Assembly (NCBI GenBank): GCA_031629035.1
Contig: JAVLUG010000003.1
Span: 186,001 to 250,000, forward strand
Source: MVYY01 sp012517575
GTDB taxonomy: Bacteria; Bacteroidota; Bacteroidia; Bacteroidales; Paludibacteraceae
Length of the DNA stretch: 64,000 nt
Reading direction: 5' to 3'
A model generated the notes under the pieces. That model worked only from the letters and a program-made list of their open reading frames with translations, was not told the origin of the DNA and did no database searches. This document shows positions 10,178-17,915 of this stretch, one piece after another; position 1 is the stretch's first letter, and every line of letters starts with the position of its first letter. The position numbers were made by a program, and so were the translations under genes.

Positions 10178-10197
10178 AGACGTTGCATGCAACGTCT
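10178..10197. repeat. Perfect 20-bp palindrome between aguB and aguA
   Basis: The sequence AGACGTTGCA followed by its exact reverse complement. It lies in the gap between the two agmatine-pathway genes. It resembles the short palindromic repeats (REP-like) found dispersed in Bacteroidetes genomes (recalled, not searched); it could also be an operator. A related but shorter repeat, GTTGC-ATATA-GCAAC, is at 11371-11385. Confidence 0.7.
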
Positions 10198-10247
10198 CCA
10201 CTAAAAACTTTTGATTTTTCAACAAAATACTCAACAAAACTTACTAT

Positions 10248-11261
10248 CTATATTTCCACCGGATAAAACTGCATTGTGACGCAATGCAGAGATCCATGTT
10301 GTTTGATCAATGTTCTGCAATCGATGCCAATAATTTTTCGGTCAGGAAAAGCTTTTTGTAATTGTTGTTTGGCAATTTCATCCTTTGGAGATTGATAAGT
10401 CGGGATCAAAACAGCTCCATTGATAATCAGAAAATTGGCATAAGTTGCTGGAAGTCGTTCGTTGTTTTCATAAATCGGATCAGCCATTGGCAAAGGAATC
10501 AGTTGATAAGGCTCATTTTGCAGTGTACTGAAATTTTTCAGTTCCATTTCCATTTTTTTCAACTCTTCAAAATGTTCATCCTCTTCTTCTTCACATTTTA
10601 CATAAGCAATGGTGTGTTCGTTGCAAAAACGTGCCAGTGTGTCCACATGCCCATCTGTATCATCGCCTGCCAAATATCCATGATGCAGCCAAAGTACCCG
10701 TTCCAGGCCAAAATAATTTTTCAGACGATTTTCTATAACTTTTTTCGTGGTATTGTTTCGATTTTCTGAAAGAAGGCAACTTGAAGTGGTAAGAACCGTT
10801 CCTGCACCATCAGAATCAATGCTGCCGCCTTCCAGCACAAAATGAAGACAATTTTTATAGCGATAATTTTTGAAAACTCCAGTCCGGAAAAGTCTTTTCG
10901 TCATCAAATTATCGTGGCAAGCAGGATATTTGAGACCCCAACCGTTGAAAGCAAAATCGTAAATCACCGGCCGATCATTTTCAAAAACCGTAATACCGGC
11001 GTGATCGCGTGCCCACACGTCATTGGAAGGCAACTCGACCAAGCGAATTTTGGAAAAATCCTCGCCGGCAAGCATTTGCTTCACTTCCTCAGCTTGAGCA
11101 CAAACAATAAGTAATTCTTCGTATTGAAGAATCGCATGAGCAATTTTGACAAAACAGCGATTTGCATCTTCCAACATAGGTTGAAAATCTGTTCCACTAT
11201 GCGGCCACGTTAACTGCACAAATTGTTGCTTTTCCCACTCGGCAGGTAAAATCTTTTTCAT
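10248..11261 (-). CDS. aguA: Agmatine deiminase
   Basis: A 337-residue member of the peptidyl-arginine deiminase family. The guanidine-handling motifs are present: ARDHAG (near 84), EGGSIDSDG, the HGYLAGDDTDGHVDT block with the catalytic His and Asp, and the catalytic Cys at about 327 in GSLHCVT close to the C-terminus. It converts agmatine to N-carbamoylputrescine, which the aguB product downstream hydrolyses. Length is normal for bacterial AguA. The ATG at 11261 gives the conserved LPAEWE start. The upstream 286 bases contain the edge of the cassette-like island. Confidence 0.93.
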   Translation of the reverse strand: MKKILPAEWEKQQFVQLTWPHSGTDFQPMLEDANRCFVKIAHAILQYEELLIVCAQAEEVKQMLAGEDFSKIRLVELPSNDVWARDHAGITVFENDRPVIYDFAFNGWGLKYPACHDNLMTKRLFRTGVFKNYRYKNCLHFVLEGGSIDSDGAGTVLTTSSCLLSENRNNTTKKVIENRLKNYFGLERVLWLHHGYLAGDDTDGHVDTLARFCNEHTIAYVKCEEEEDEHFEELKKMEMELKNFSTLQNEPYQLIPLPMADPIYENNERLPATYANFLIINGAVLIPTYQSPKDEIAKQQLQKAFPDRKIIGIDCRTLIKQHGSLHCVTMQFYPVEI

Positions 11262-11431
11262 AAAATTATCACCAAAACATTTTGCACAAATATACTGGAT
11301 AATTCTGAATTGAACCAGCAGAGAAAAACAAAATTGTGTTTGAAATCAGCTGACAATCAAAAGTAGAACCGTTGCATATAGCAACTGAAATTTTTTAAAT
11401 TTTTATTTAATTTCGCATTTGCTGGTTGAAT

Positions 11432-11539
11432 CTACAGCTACTTCACTATCGCATAACGATAAAGTGAATGCGGAAGCGAAACCTGCTAAATGCACGACAG
11501 CCAGCCTGTGGGCATAGGCGTGTTAGAGGCGGGCTGTAG
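11432..11539. repeat. attC-like structured element A, downstream of the DUF2971 gene
   Basis: The element is bounded by inverted CTACAGC (11432-11438) and GCTGTAG (11533-11539). Inside is a hairpin at 11442-11468 (TTCAC-TATCG, loop, CGATA-aa-GTGAA). The segment 11482-11526 aligns with 12395-12442 of element B at roughly three quarters identity, sharing TGCTAA, TGCAC, CAGCC and CATAGGCGTG before GTTAG. It sits at the 3' side of the DUF2971 gene, as attC sites sit in gene cassettes. Its core sites fit the integron consensus only partly. Confidence 0.6.
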
Positions 11540-11547
11540 CTTTGTCT

Positions 11548-12332
11548 CTATTTAGTTTCAGAATGAAGTTTAAAATCACCACGCCATCTATCAAATACTA
11601 ATAAGTCGATTTTACTTTTTTCTATTAAAGATTCTAAAGATGGCATGTAGTATTTTGAGAAATTCAAACCCCTAATAATTTTGTCTAGCAAATTTTTGAA
11701 TGATAAATATATTTCTTCTGAATCATCTTCGATAAAAGTCAAGAAGCGATATTCTGATTCTCCTTCCCAGTCTTTGTTTTTTGTGAAAAATTGTTCTTTT
11801 AAGAAATGAGCATCAGATTGGCGTTTTTTCCATACATCATGACGAGAAAATGAATCTGGTTTATTTGAACCTGGTTTTTTCCCTATCAGAGGTGAAAATG
11901 AAGGTGGAACGCAGAAATAATTGTTATATTCTACATTATCATCTTTAATTTGATACATTTCAATTACCTTAGAGTTTTCAGCTATAAATTTTTCATAATC
12001 TATAACAATGCAAATTCCAGTATGATTTGCCCCATATTGAGCCCACATTCGTTGTAAGTTGTAACCGTTTACAATATCATTTCCGTTTTTTTGTCTGTTG
12101 AAAATGAAATAATTTTAGTTTCTTTACTAATCATCAAAGCATCAATCATTTCACTAATTTCGCCTCTCTTTAATTGTTCATCTGAATAATTGTGGGAGTT
12201 AATAATATGTTTTAAATTCTCTTTTGGGTCATTCATTTCCCCTAAAGAATTCATTTTCAATTTGCAAAATGGCAAAATATATTGTATCGCCTTTTCTGTT
12301 GTTGTGAAGTGATATAGTTTTCTTGGCTTCAT
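11548..12332 (-). pseudogene. DUF2971 protein, interrupted by a frameshift in an A-run
   Basis: Two adjacent frames encode one DUF2971 protein of about 260 residues. The first (ATG at 12332) starts with LYHFTTTEKAIQYI and NDPKE and stops just after FSTDKK; the second continues with MWAQYGANHTGICIVID, the usual next block in this family. The break is at a run of seven A (minus strand, about 12091-12097); eight A would restore SFSTDKKNGNDIVNG in frame with the rest. It could be a sequencing error, a true mutation or slippage. The YHFT start resembles ADP-ribosyltransferase-like folds (inference). DUF2971 genes are common in defence islands and mobile cassettes. It lies between attC-like elements A and B. 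Confidence 0.75.
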
Positions 12333-12386
12333 GAATGAAATGATTTTAATAGGTTTTCGAAAATTACCAATTATTTTTTACTATGC

Positions 12387-12445
12387 TGCCTAACCTTGCT
12401 AAGTGCACATCACCCAGCCAATGACCCATAGGCGTGCGTTAGGCA
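12387..12445. repeat. attC-like element B between DUF2971 and HNH genes
   Basis: A 59-bp element with perfect 8-bp inverted ends TGCCTAAC (12387-12394) and GTTAGGCA (12438-12445). The inner seven bases fit the integron core consensus exactly: GCCTAAC for RYYYAAC and GTTAGGC for GTTRRRY. Next to the ends lie GTGCAC and GCGTGC. It lies 3' of the HNH gene on the minus strand, the expected place for the cassette recombination site of that gene. Its interior aligns with element A. Confidence 0.65.
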
Positions 12446-12577
12446 ATGTTTTTCCCTATTTGAGTTGTTTCATAATCTGGTCAATATTCAAATAATTACT
12501 TTCGAATCTATCCTTGTCTGTTTGGACAAGCATTAATAAACTCAGAAGTTTAACAAGTGCGAAACTTTAGTTTACTA

Positions 12578-13135
12578 TTATTTATTATACGGTAAAATAC
12601 TTTCAAGACAGAAACAAGTTAAAGAGTGAAAGGTGTTCCATTTTTTGCAAACTTCTGGTAATGGACATCTACTACATAACTCATTAATGTTGCTCTTCGT
12701 GATTTCTAGAGTCCCGTTTTCTTGATGAATTCTTAATAATTCTTTAAGATACTTGCCAGCGACAATTCTATGAAGAGAATCTTTATTTTTCAATCCTAAC
12801 CATTCAAAAATCCCTTTATCACCTCTTGAAGAATTACATGATTTGCATGAGAGGACAAGATTATCGGCTGAGTCATTACCACCTCTATTTTTTGGTATTA
12901 AATGGTCAGTTGAAAGATTTTCAGTTGATCCGCAAAAAACACATTCTTTTTTTAACTCTTGCTCGCGTTCCCATTCTCTGATTGTGTCGGAGATCTTAAT
13001 TTCTCCTTTCTGAAGCTTGAAGAATCTGTTTGTTATGAAAGGTCTTTCAAGATTTTCATAAGCAGATCTTGAAATGAGTTTTGCATACTCGTACAAAATC
13101 TCATCTTTTATTGTTCGTACATAATTAGGAGGCAT
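12578..13135 (-). CDS. HNH endonuclease-like protein
   Basis: A 185-residue protein with a central HNH module: C65..C68 (CVFCGS), D77-H78 (TDHLIPKNRGG), a conserved N (DNLVL) and C97..C100 (CKSCN), a zinc-stapled HNH nuclease. The N-terminal 60 residues are helical (YEYAKLISRSAY). The C-terminal 40 residues have a second cysteine cluster, CSRCPLPEVC then CFC, that could bind another metal. It resembles HNH proteins encoded singly in defence islands and cassettes. No partner methyltransferase is beside it. It lies between attC-like element B (3') and element C (5'), on the same strand as its neighbours. The target is unknown. Confidence 0.8.
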   Translation of the reverse strand: MPPNYVRTIKDEILYEYAKLISRSAYENLERPFITNRFFKLQKGEIKISDTIREWEREQELKKECVFCGSTENLSTDHLIPKNRGGNDSADNLVLSCKSCNSSRGDKGIFEWLGLKNKDSLHRIVAGKYLKELLRIHQENGTLEITKSNINELCSRCPLPEVCKKWNTFHSLTCFCLESILPYNK

Positions 13136-13158
13136 TGTATTATTATATTTTATTTATG

Positions 13159-13317
13159 GAATTTACGAGTTTAATTGCCCATAATGGTGTATGGTATGGT
13201 ATCGTGCGGGATTGCAAAGCGATTTCTTATCAGTTTACAACGACTTTTTTACAAGCCACAAAGCTTCGCAAACCTCTGTAATCCACAGGCACTATTCCAT
13301 GTGTTGGCGGTAATGTT
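13159..13317. repeat. Cassette boundary element C, with one arm of the repeat flanking the AIPR gene
   Basis: The gap between HNH and AIPR genes is GC-richer than its surroundings and non-coding. It ends with GTTGGCGGTAATGTT at 13303-13317, whose exact reverse complement is at 15117-15131 on the far side of the AIPR gene. Inside are short self-complementary stretches, such as CCTCTGT/ACAGG near 13273-13289. By position it is the 3' element of the AIPR gene, as A and B are for theirs, but its sequence is different from theirs. Confidence 0.55.
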
Positions 13318-13322
13318 TTTTC

Positions 13323-15086
13323 TTAATCTGCTGCCCATCTATATTCAAAGTCTTCTTGTCCAATTATTAATGCATTATATAGCTTGTTTTTAATTTCTTG
13401 TCCGCCTGGTATCATTGGGAGCATGTTAAAATAATTCCTGATTGCAAAATTAATACCTGCTAAACAAGTCTTTGCTTTAATCCAGTTTTGAGGTGAGAAT
13501 ACTTTGTTTTGAGGCTGAGGTTCGTTTGCCGCAGCTTCAAGCGCCATATTAAGGCTAATTCCACTTATTTTCACAATCTCGTTAATCATATTTGTTTGAG
13601 ATGCTTTTTCCCAACATTTATACGGATTTGGCACTCTGTCAGCAAGATTGTTTGCTATCGCAAAGCACATTGAAACAGCATATAAATGATGATAAGGTGC
13701 ATATGCTTTCATAGCAAGCAATGTTTCATTTAATCCAAGTGGATTTTCTTTTGCCCAAGATTTATTTATTTCTTGCATCCATAAGTTTAATGCTTGTGCA
13801 TTTTCAGGTTTATATTCTCTTTTAAACAATTGCTCAAAATATTTATCAAATATTTTAGTTTCACTATATGAAATGTTTGGACGCTGAGAGTGCCATGCAA
13901 TTAGATATTTACCTAAATCCGATAAATCTAAAACATATCTTTTGTCTTTATCTGCTGGTGCAATTTCGCCACGTTTTGTTGAAAAGTATCCAGACGTATA
14001 TTTCTGTTCAAATGATTTCTTGAGATTTAAAACACGTTTATCATTACTCCTTAAATCTCTTGGTTTTACAGCACTTTGAGAATTTGTATTTATACTTATT
14101 CTGTCTGCACGGTCTCTTTGAGGAATTTCATAGAATCTAAAAAGAACATAAGTATCGTCCAGTTCTTTTACTCTTTCACTGCAACTCAAAATAGTTGTCA
14201 ATGATTGACAACCATTGACAACACTTAGTCCGTGAAGTTTTAATTGACTATCGTTAAATTCTAATTTATTACAAATCGCAGTAATTCCATTATGGAAAAA
14301 GAAAAAATCCCGATGCTTATCGCTATAAATTGTCTGCCGAATTCCCTTATTAACTGTATTATTTAATCCCAAACTTTGTCGAACATTTTTTTGAAAAAGT
14401 GTTCCATCCTTTATTCCCGGTATTTTAATGCATTCTTTGAGTGGAAGAGCAGCTAATAAAACCTGTGTTCCTGCAATAGTTACTGGCATAACGTGACTTG
14501 TAGCTAAATCCATTGTATGATTAATTAATGGATTTTCTCTCTCTAATGCAATATCATATCTTCGCTTTATCTCATCTTGGTCAATGACCGTGATAGAACA
14601 AACAATATCGTCTTTTTCCGATAATTCTGCTAATTGTTTTTGAAAAGTTGCTAAATCAAGTTTGGCTGAATTCGTAAGGTCAGAAGTGGTAATTAATTCA
14701 AAAGCAATTTCATAATCATCTTCAAGAGCCCTTGCAACTTCAGACAGTTTTCGTTTTAGTTTTCCATTTGCAACTTCTTGTAGTCTAACTAAATCACGTA
14801 ATTGAATCCAAGATGACAAAACTTCCCGTAATGGTCCAGCATCAATACTTCCATTACCAATAAATTTGCCTTGTAAAATGAAAACGGTTGATTTATCGTC
14901 ATCTATTACGATTGCATCAATTTGTTTATCATCTGCTCCATCGGTAATATCATCTTTGGTCTCATTTCTATCGCGAAGATGAATGTTACTTAGATACCAT
15001 GCGACAAATCGTTGTCCATCGTTTGGAAAGTTTTGTTGGTAGAAATCTTGCTTGATTTCATCTTTAATTTTTTCAATCATATTCAT
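13323..15086 (-). CDS. AIPR-family (abortive infection phage resistance) protein
   Basis: A 587-residue protein matching the AIPR family in length and motifs. Residues about 35-80 form a PD-(D/E)XK-like nuclease region (DDKQIDAIVID, then VFILQGKF giving the D...QxK pattern). The middle region has the family block SVVNGCQSLTTIL near residues 285-300 and INTNSQSAVKPRDLRSND near 330-350. AIPR proteins occur in phage-defence loci and are thought to act as nucleases; phage defence here is inference. It is on the minus strand like its island neighbours and is flanked by 15-bp perfect inverted repeats at 13303-13317 and 15117-15131, as though moved as a unit. Confidence 0.85.
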   Translation of the reverse strand: MNMIEKIKDEIKQDFYQQNFPNDGQRFVAWYLSNIHLRDRNETKDDITDGADDKQIDAIVIDDDKSTVFILQGKFIGNGSIDAGPLREVLSSWIQLRDLVRLQEVANGKLKRKLSEVARALEDDYEIAFELITTSDLTNSAKLDLATFQKQLAELSEKDDIVCSITVIDQDEIKRRYDIALERENPLINHTMDLATSHVMPVTIAGTQVLLAALPLKECIKIPGIKDGTLFQKNVRQSLGLNNTVNKGIRQTIYSDKHRDFFFFHNGITAICNKLEFNDSQLKLHGLSVVNGCQSLTTILSCSERVKELDDTYVLFRFYEIPQRDRADRISINTNSQSAVKPRDLRSNDKRVLNLKKSFEQKYTSGYFSTKRGEIAPADKDKRYVLDLSDLGKYLIAWHSQRPNISYSETKIFDKYFEQLFKREYKPENAQALNLWMQEINKSWAKENPLGLNETLLAMKAYAPYHHLYAVSMCFAIANNLADRVPNPYKCWEKASQTNMINEIVKISGISLNMALEAAANEPQPQNKVFSPQNWIKAKTCLAGINFAIRNYFNMLPMIPGGQEIKNKLYNALIIGQEDFEYRWAAD

Positions 15087-15116
15087 AATGTTTTCTTATT
15101 TGTAGAGTGTCTTTTT

Positions 15117-15131
15117 AACATTACCGCCAAC
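15117..15131. repeat. Right arm of the 15-bp inverted repeat around the AIPR gene
   Basis: AACATTACCGCCAAC here is the exact reverse complement of 13303-13317. The pair encloses the AIPR gene and little else. This is the right-hand limit of the island; beyond it the sequence is AT-rich like the core genome. Confidence 0.75.
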
Positions 15132-15528
15132 GTCTTATTTACGGCATAAATGTACAACTTCCAAGAATAAAAAACAATAACTTACAAATATTTTTTAATG
15201 TTTGTTTAATAGGTATGAAAAAATTACTATTGTTGGCTCAAAAATTTATCTGAATGACTTTTCAATTTACGCAGTTAATGAAATACTACTGGAAAAACTC
15301 AAAGAAGATTTTTTTGTTTCATTTTTCGATTATTCTTTCAAAAAAGAATTTATAGCGTTGCCGCTTGATAAAGGACTTTTTAAGGATTGACTTTTTATTG
15401 ATGACTAAATAGTTTATACAAATCTTGAAAAATAAGTTGAATTCTAACCATTTAGTAAATCAGTCGAAAATTTCCAAATCCCTACTCAAAATTTTTCTTC
15501 TTCCCTTTTTCGTTTCCTTAAAAAAATG
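15132..15528. other. AT-rich gap with one doubtful small frame
   Basis: About 400 bases between the AIPR repeat arm and the promoter of the dehydrogenase gene. A 62-codon frame at 15202-15390 (+) reads ITIVGSKIYLNDFSIYAV and ends in LDKGLFKD. It has no recognisable family and no convincing start signal. It could be the tail of a gene cut by insertion of the island, or chance. I do not call it a gene. Confidence 0.4.
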
Positions 15529-15536
15529 TACTTTTG
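15529..15536 (+). promoter_or_regulatory. -7 box of the carboxyspermidine dehydrogenase gene
   Basis: TACTTTTG fits TAnnTTTG and lies 46 bases before the ATG at 15582. No clear TTTG is seen at the -33 position. Confidence 0.4.
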
Positions 15537-15581
15537 CAGGCTAATATTTTTAACTTATTAATTTTCAGTAAAAAAAGAAAA

Positions 15582-16784
15582 ATGGGGAAAGTATTGATTA
15601 TCGGTGCCGGAGGAGTGGGAACCGTCGTTACGCACAAAGTGGCACAGAATCCGGAAGTTTTTACCGACATTATGCTGGCAAGCCGCACCAAATCGAAATG
15701 CGATGCGATAGCAACAGATGTAAAAAATCGTTATGGGGTAGAAATTAAAACGGCTTCGGTTGATGCTGAAATTGTTGATGAGTTGGTAAAACTGCTCAAA
15801 GAATTTCGACCGGAACTTGTTATCAATGTAGCACTTCCCTACCAGGATTTGACCATTATGGATGCTTGTCTGGAAGCCGGAGTGAATTATCTTGACACGG
15901 CCAATTACGAACCGAAAGACGAAGCACATTTTGAATATAGCTGGCAGTGGGCATACAAAAATCGCTTCGAAAAAGCCGGACTGACTGCTATTTTGGGCTG
16001 TGGATTCGATCCGGGCGTTACGAGCGTTTTCACGGCTTATGCGGCCAAACATCATTTCGACGAAATTCAGTATCTCGATATTGTGGATTGCAATGCAGGC
16101 GATCACGGAAAACCTTTTGCCACCAATTTTAATCCCGAAATCAATATTCGCGAAGTAACCCAGCGCGGAAAATATTGGGAAAACGGACAGTGGGTAGAAA
16201 CAGAACCGCACGAAATCCATAAGCCGTTGACTTATCCCGAAATTGGACCGAAAGAATCGTATCTGATTTATCACGAAGAATTGGAATCGCTGGTAAAAAA
16301 TTTCCCGACCATCAAACGGGCACGCTTCTGGATGACTTTCGGACAGGAATATTTGACACATTTACGCGTCATTCAAAATATTGGCATGGCCCGTATTGAC
16401 GAAGTGGAATTCAACGGACAAAAAATTGTGCCGATTCAGTTTTTAAAAGCCGTTTTACCCAATCCCGGCGATTTAGGCGAGAACTACAAAGGCTGGACTT
16501 CTATTGGATGCCGCATTCGTGGTATAAAAGACGGCAAAGAAAAAACTTACTACATATTCAACAATTGCAGCCACGAAGCAGCTTACAAAGAAACCGGCAC
16601 GCAGGGCGTAAGTTATACCACCGGCGTCCCTGCCATGATTGGTGCCATGATGTTTTTGCAGGGAAAATGGAAAAAACCGGGCGTTTTCAATGTAGAAGAG
16701 TTTGATCCGGATCCTTTCATGGAACAACTCAACAAACAGGGTTTGCCCTGGCAGGAATTGATAGATGTTGATTTGGAACTGTAA
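15582..16784 (+). CDS. Carboxynorspermidine/carboxyspermidine dehydrogenase (saccharopine dehydrogenase family)
   Basis: A 400-residue protein opening with the Rossmann nucleotide motif VLIIGAGGVGTVV and the NADP-type LASRTKSKCD. The central FDPGVTSVFTAYA, NPEINIREVTQRG and late SHEAAYKETGTQGVSYTTG blocks match carboxynorspermidine synthase rather than lysine-pathway saccharopine dehydrogenase. It condenses aspartate semialdehyde with putrescine (or diaminopropane) to carboxyspermidine, the first step of the alternative spermidine route used by gut Bacteroidetes. The putrescine-forming aguA/aguB pair is only 4 kb away across the accessory island. I chose ATG at 15582 (MGKVLIIGAGG) because the upstream extension is not conserved-looking. 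Confidence 0.88.
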   Translation: MGKVLIIGAGGVGTVVTHKVAQNPEVFTDIMLASRTKSKCDAIATDVKNRYGVEIKTASVDAEIVDELVKLLKEFRPELVINVALPYQDLTIMDACLEAGVNYLDTANYEPKDEAHFEYSWQWAYKNRFEKAGLTAILGCGFDPGVTSVFTAYAAKHHFDEIQYLDIVDCNAGDHGKPFATNFNPEINIREVTQRGKYWENGQWVETEPHEIHKPLTYPEIGPKESYLIYHEELESLVKNFPTIKRARFWMTFGQEYLTHLRVIQNIGMARIDEVEFNGQKIVPIQFLKAVLPNPGDLGENYKGWTSIGCRIRGIKDGKEKTYYIFNNCSHEAAYKETGTQGVSYTTGVPAMIGAMMFLQGKWKKPGVFNVEEFDPDPFMEQLNKQGLPWQELIDVDLEL

Positions 16785-16822
16785 GTTTTTAGAAGGCAAA
16801 ATAGAAATGATTATTTTTATCG

Positions 16823-16852
16823 AAAAAAAGAGCGCCCTAAGCGCTCTTTTTT
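16823..16852. terminator. Strong bidirectional terminator
   Basis: AAAAAAGAGCGC, loop CCTAA, then GCGCTCTTTTTT: a 12-pair stem with A-run on one side and T-run on the other. It ends the dehydrogenase gene (+) and the small gene at 16854 (-). Confidence 0.9.
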
Positions 16853-16853
16853 G

Positions 16854-17036
16854 TTAGTTCAACAACAATTCTGCATACTGATTTTCATTGATTTTTTCTG
16901 CTCTGTAAGCAGCAGCGAACCGTAAAATCTTTTCAATCGTTTTCTTTTGAGGACACATTTCTTTTGTCTTTTCCTGCTGACCGGGACTCACCTCATCAGC
17001 ACTGTTGTCGGAAGTAGAAATTTTTTGCATAGGCAT
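16854..17036 (-). CDS. Small conserved-type hypothetical protein
   Basis: A 60-residue protein, mainly hydrophilic. The second half, KKTIEKILRFAAAYRAEKI, is a basic amphipathic helix, and a CPQKK precedes it. I recall similar small proteins beside ECF sigma genes in Bacteroidales, but no function is known. It lies 109 bases downstream of the sigma factor on the same strand and ends directly at a strong terminator, so it may be the last gene of that transcript. An in-frame TTG start 18 bases upstream is possible; the ATG at 17036 is preferred. Confidence 0.6.
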   Translation of the reverse strand: MPMQKISTSDNSADEVSPGQQEKTKEMCPQKKTIEKILRFAAAYRAEKINENQYAELLLN

Positions 17037-17145
17037 GATTATTATTAGATACAATTTTCATTTCTCAAATAATAAACGATGACACTTGGCAAAAAAGTGT
17101 ACGGACACCCGAAAAAACAATAATTTTTTCCTCGCTTATATGAAT

Positions 17146-17739
17146 TTATTTGATTTCAAGAGAAATATTTTTTTCTTCAGCGATTTTTCGCAGGTTGATG
17201 AGTGCATAACGCATCCTGCCCAAAGCCGTATTAATGCTGACATTGGTTTTTTCGGCTATTTCCTTGAAACTCAAATTTTCAAAAAAACGCATTTTAACCA
17301 CAGCCTGCTGGGAAGGTGGAAGTTTATCAACCAAATGAACCACATCAGTAAAAACCTGTTCATTGGACAGTACATCTTCCATACTTTTTTCTGAAAAACG
17401 CGTGCAGTTCATGATATCGAAGTTAATTCCTTCTACCGAAAAGGTGTTTTCGTTTTTTTCACGCCGAAAATAGTCGATAATTAAATTATGGGCTATCCGA
17501 TTGATCCATGCCAGAAATTTTCCCGATTCAACATAACGATCCTGCTGAATGGTAGAAATGGCCTTAATAAAAGTATCCTGAAAAATATCTTCGGTAAGTT
17601 CCCTGTTGCGTACAATCAAAAAAATGTAGGTATAAACTTTCGACTGATAACGGTTCAACAAAACCTCAAAAGCCTGATTATTACCCTCTCTGTACAATTT
17701 TACCAATTCATCATCGGTAAATTGATTGAAGTCTTTCAT
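17146..17739 (-). CDS. RNA polymerase ECF-type sigma-70 factor
   Basis: A 197-residue sigma factor. Region 2 spans about residues 22-95, with the -10-recognition part ELTEDIFQDTFIKAI and WINRIAHNLIIDYFRR. Region 4 spans about 135-185, with LPPSQQAVVKMRFFENLSFKEIAEKTNVSINTALGRMRYAL as helix-turn-helix. It lacks regions 1 and 3, so it is the short extracytoplasmic-function class. No anti-sigma (FecR-like) gene is adjacent, so it is not a TonB-linked iron/sugar sigma pair; a stress or general role is more likely. Confidence 0.93.
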   Translation of the reverse strand: MKDFNQFTDDELVKLYREGNNQAFEVLLNRYQSKVYTYIFLIVRNRELTEDIFQDTFIKAISTIQQDRYVESGKFLAWINRIAHNLIIDYFRREKNENTFSVEGINFDIMNCTRFSEKSMEDVLSNEQVFTDVVHLVDKLPPSQQAVVKMRFFENLSFKEIAEKTNVSINTALGRMRYALINLRKIAEEKNISLEIK

Positions 17740-17915
17740 TATTGCTAATTTATTGGTTAAGGGTAAGAATCGGCAATAGGCAATGAAGATTTAGAGGTTG
17801 TTTTTAAATTGATTTTACTACGCAAAAATAATCATTGTATCGATATAAAAAAATTTTTTACAAAATAATTTTTCAAAAATCGTTGAAAATTTTTGAGTAT
17901 TTCAATTTTTTTCTC

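Noticed and set aside
11371..11385. GTTGC-ATATA-GCAAC inverted repeat
   Set aside because: Only five pairs in AT-rich DNA and no clear role; noted only because it resembles the longer palindrome at 10178.
15202..15390. 62-codon frame read as a small protein
   Set aside because: No family, no start signal, next to an island edge. Mentioned within the gap entry but not called as a gene.
17880..17915. Possible terminator after rlmI (TTGAAA...TTTCAA)
   Set aside because: Only six weak A/T pairs; not distinguishable from background.
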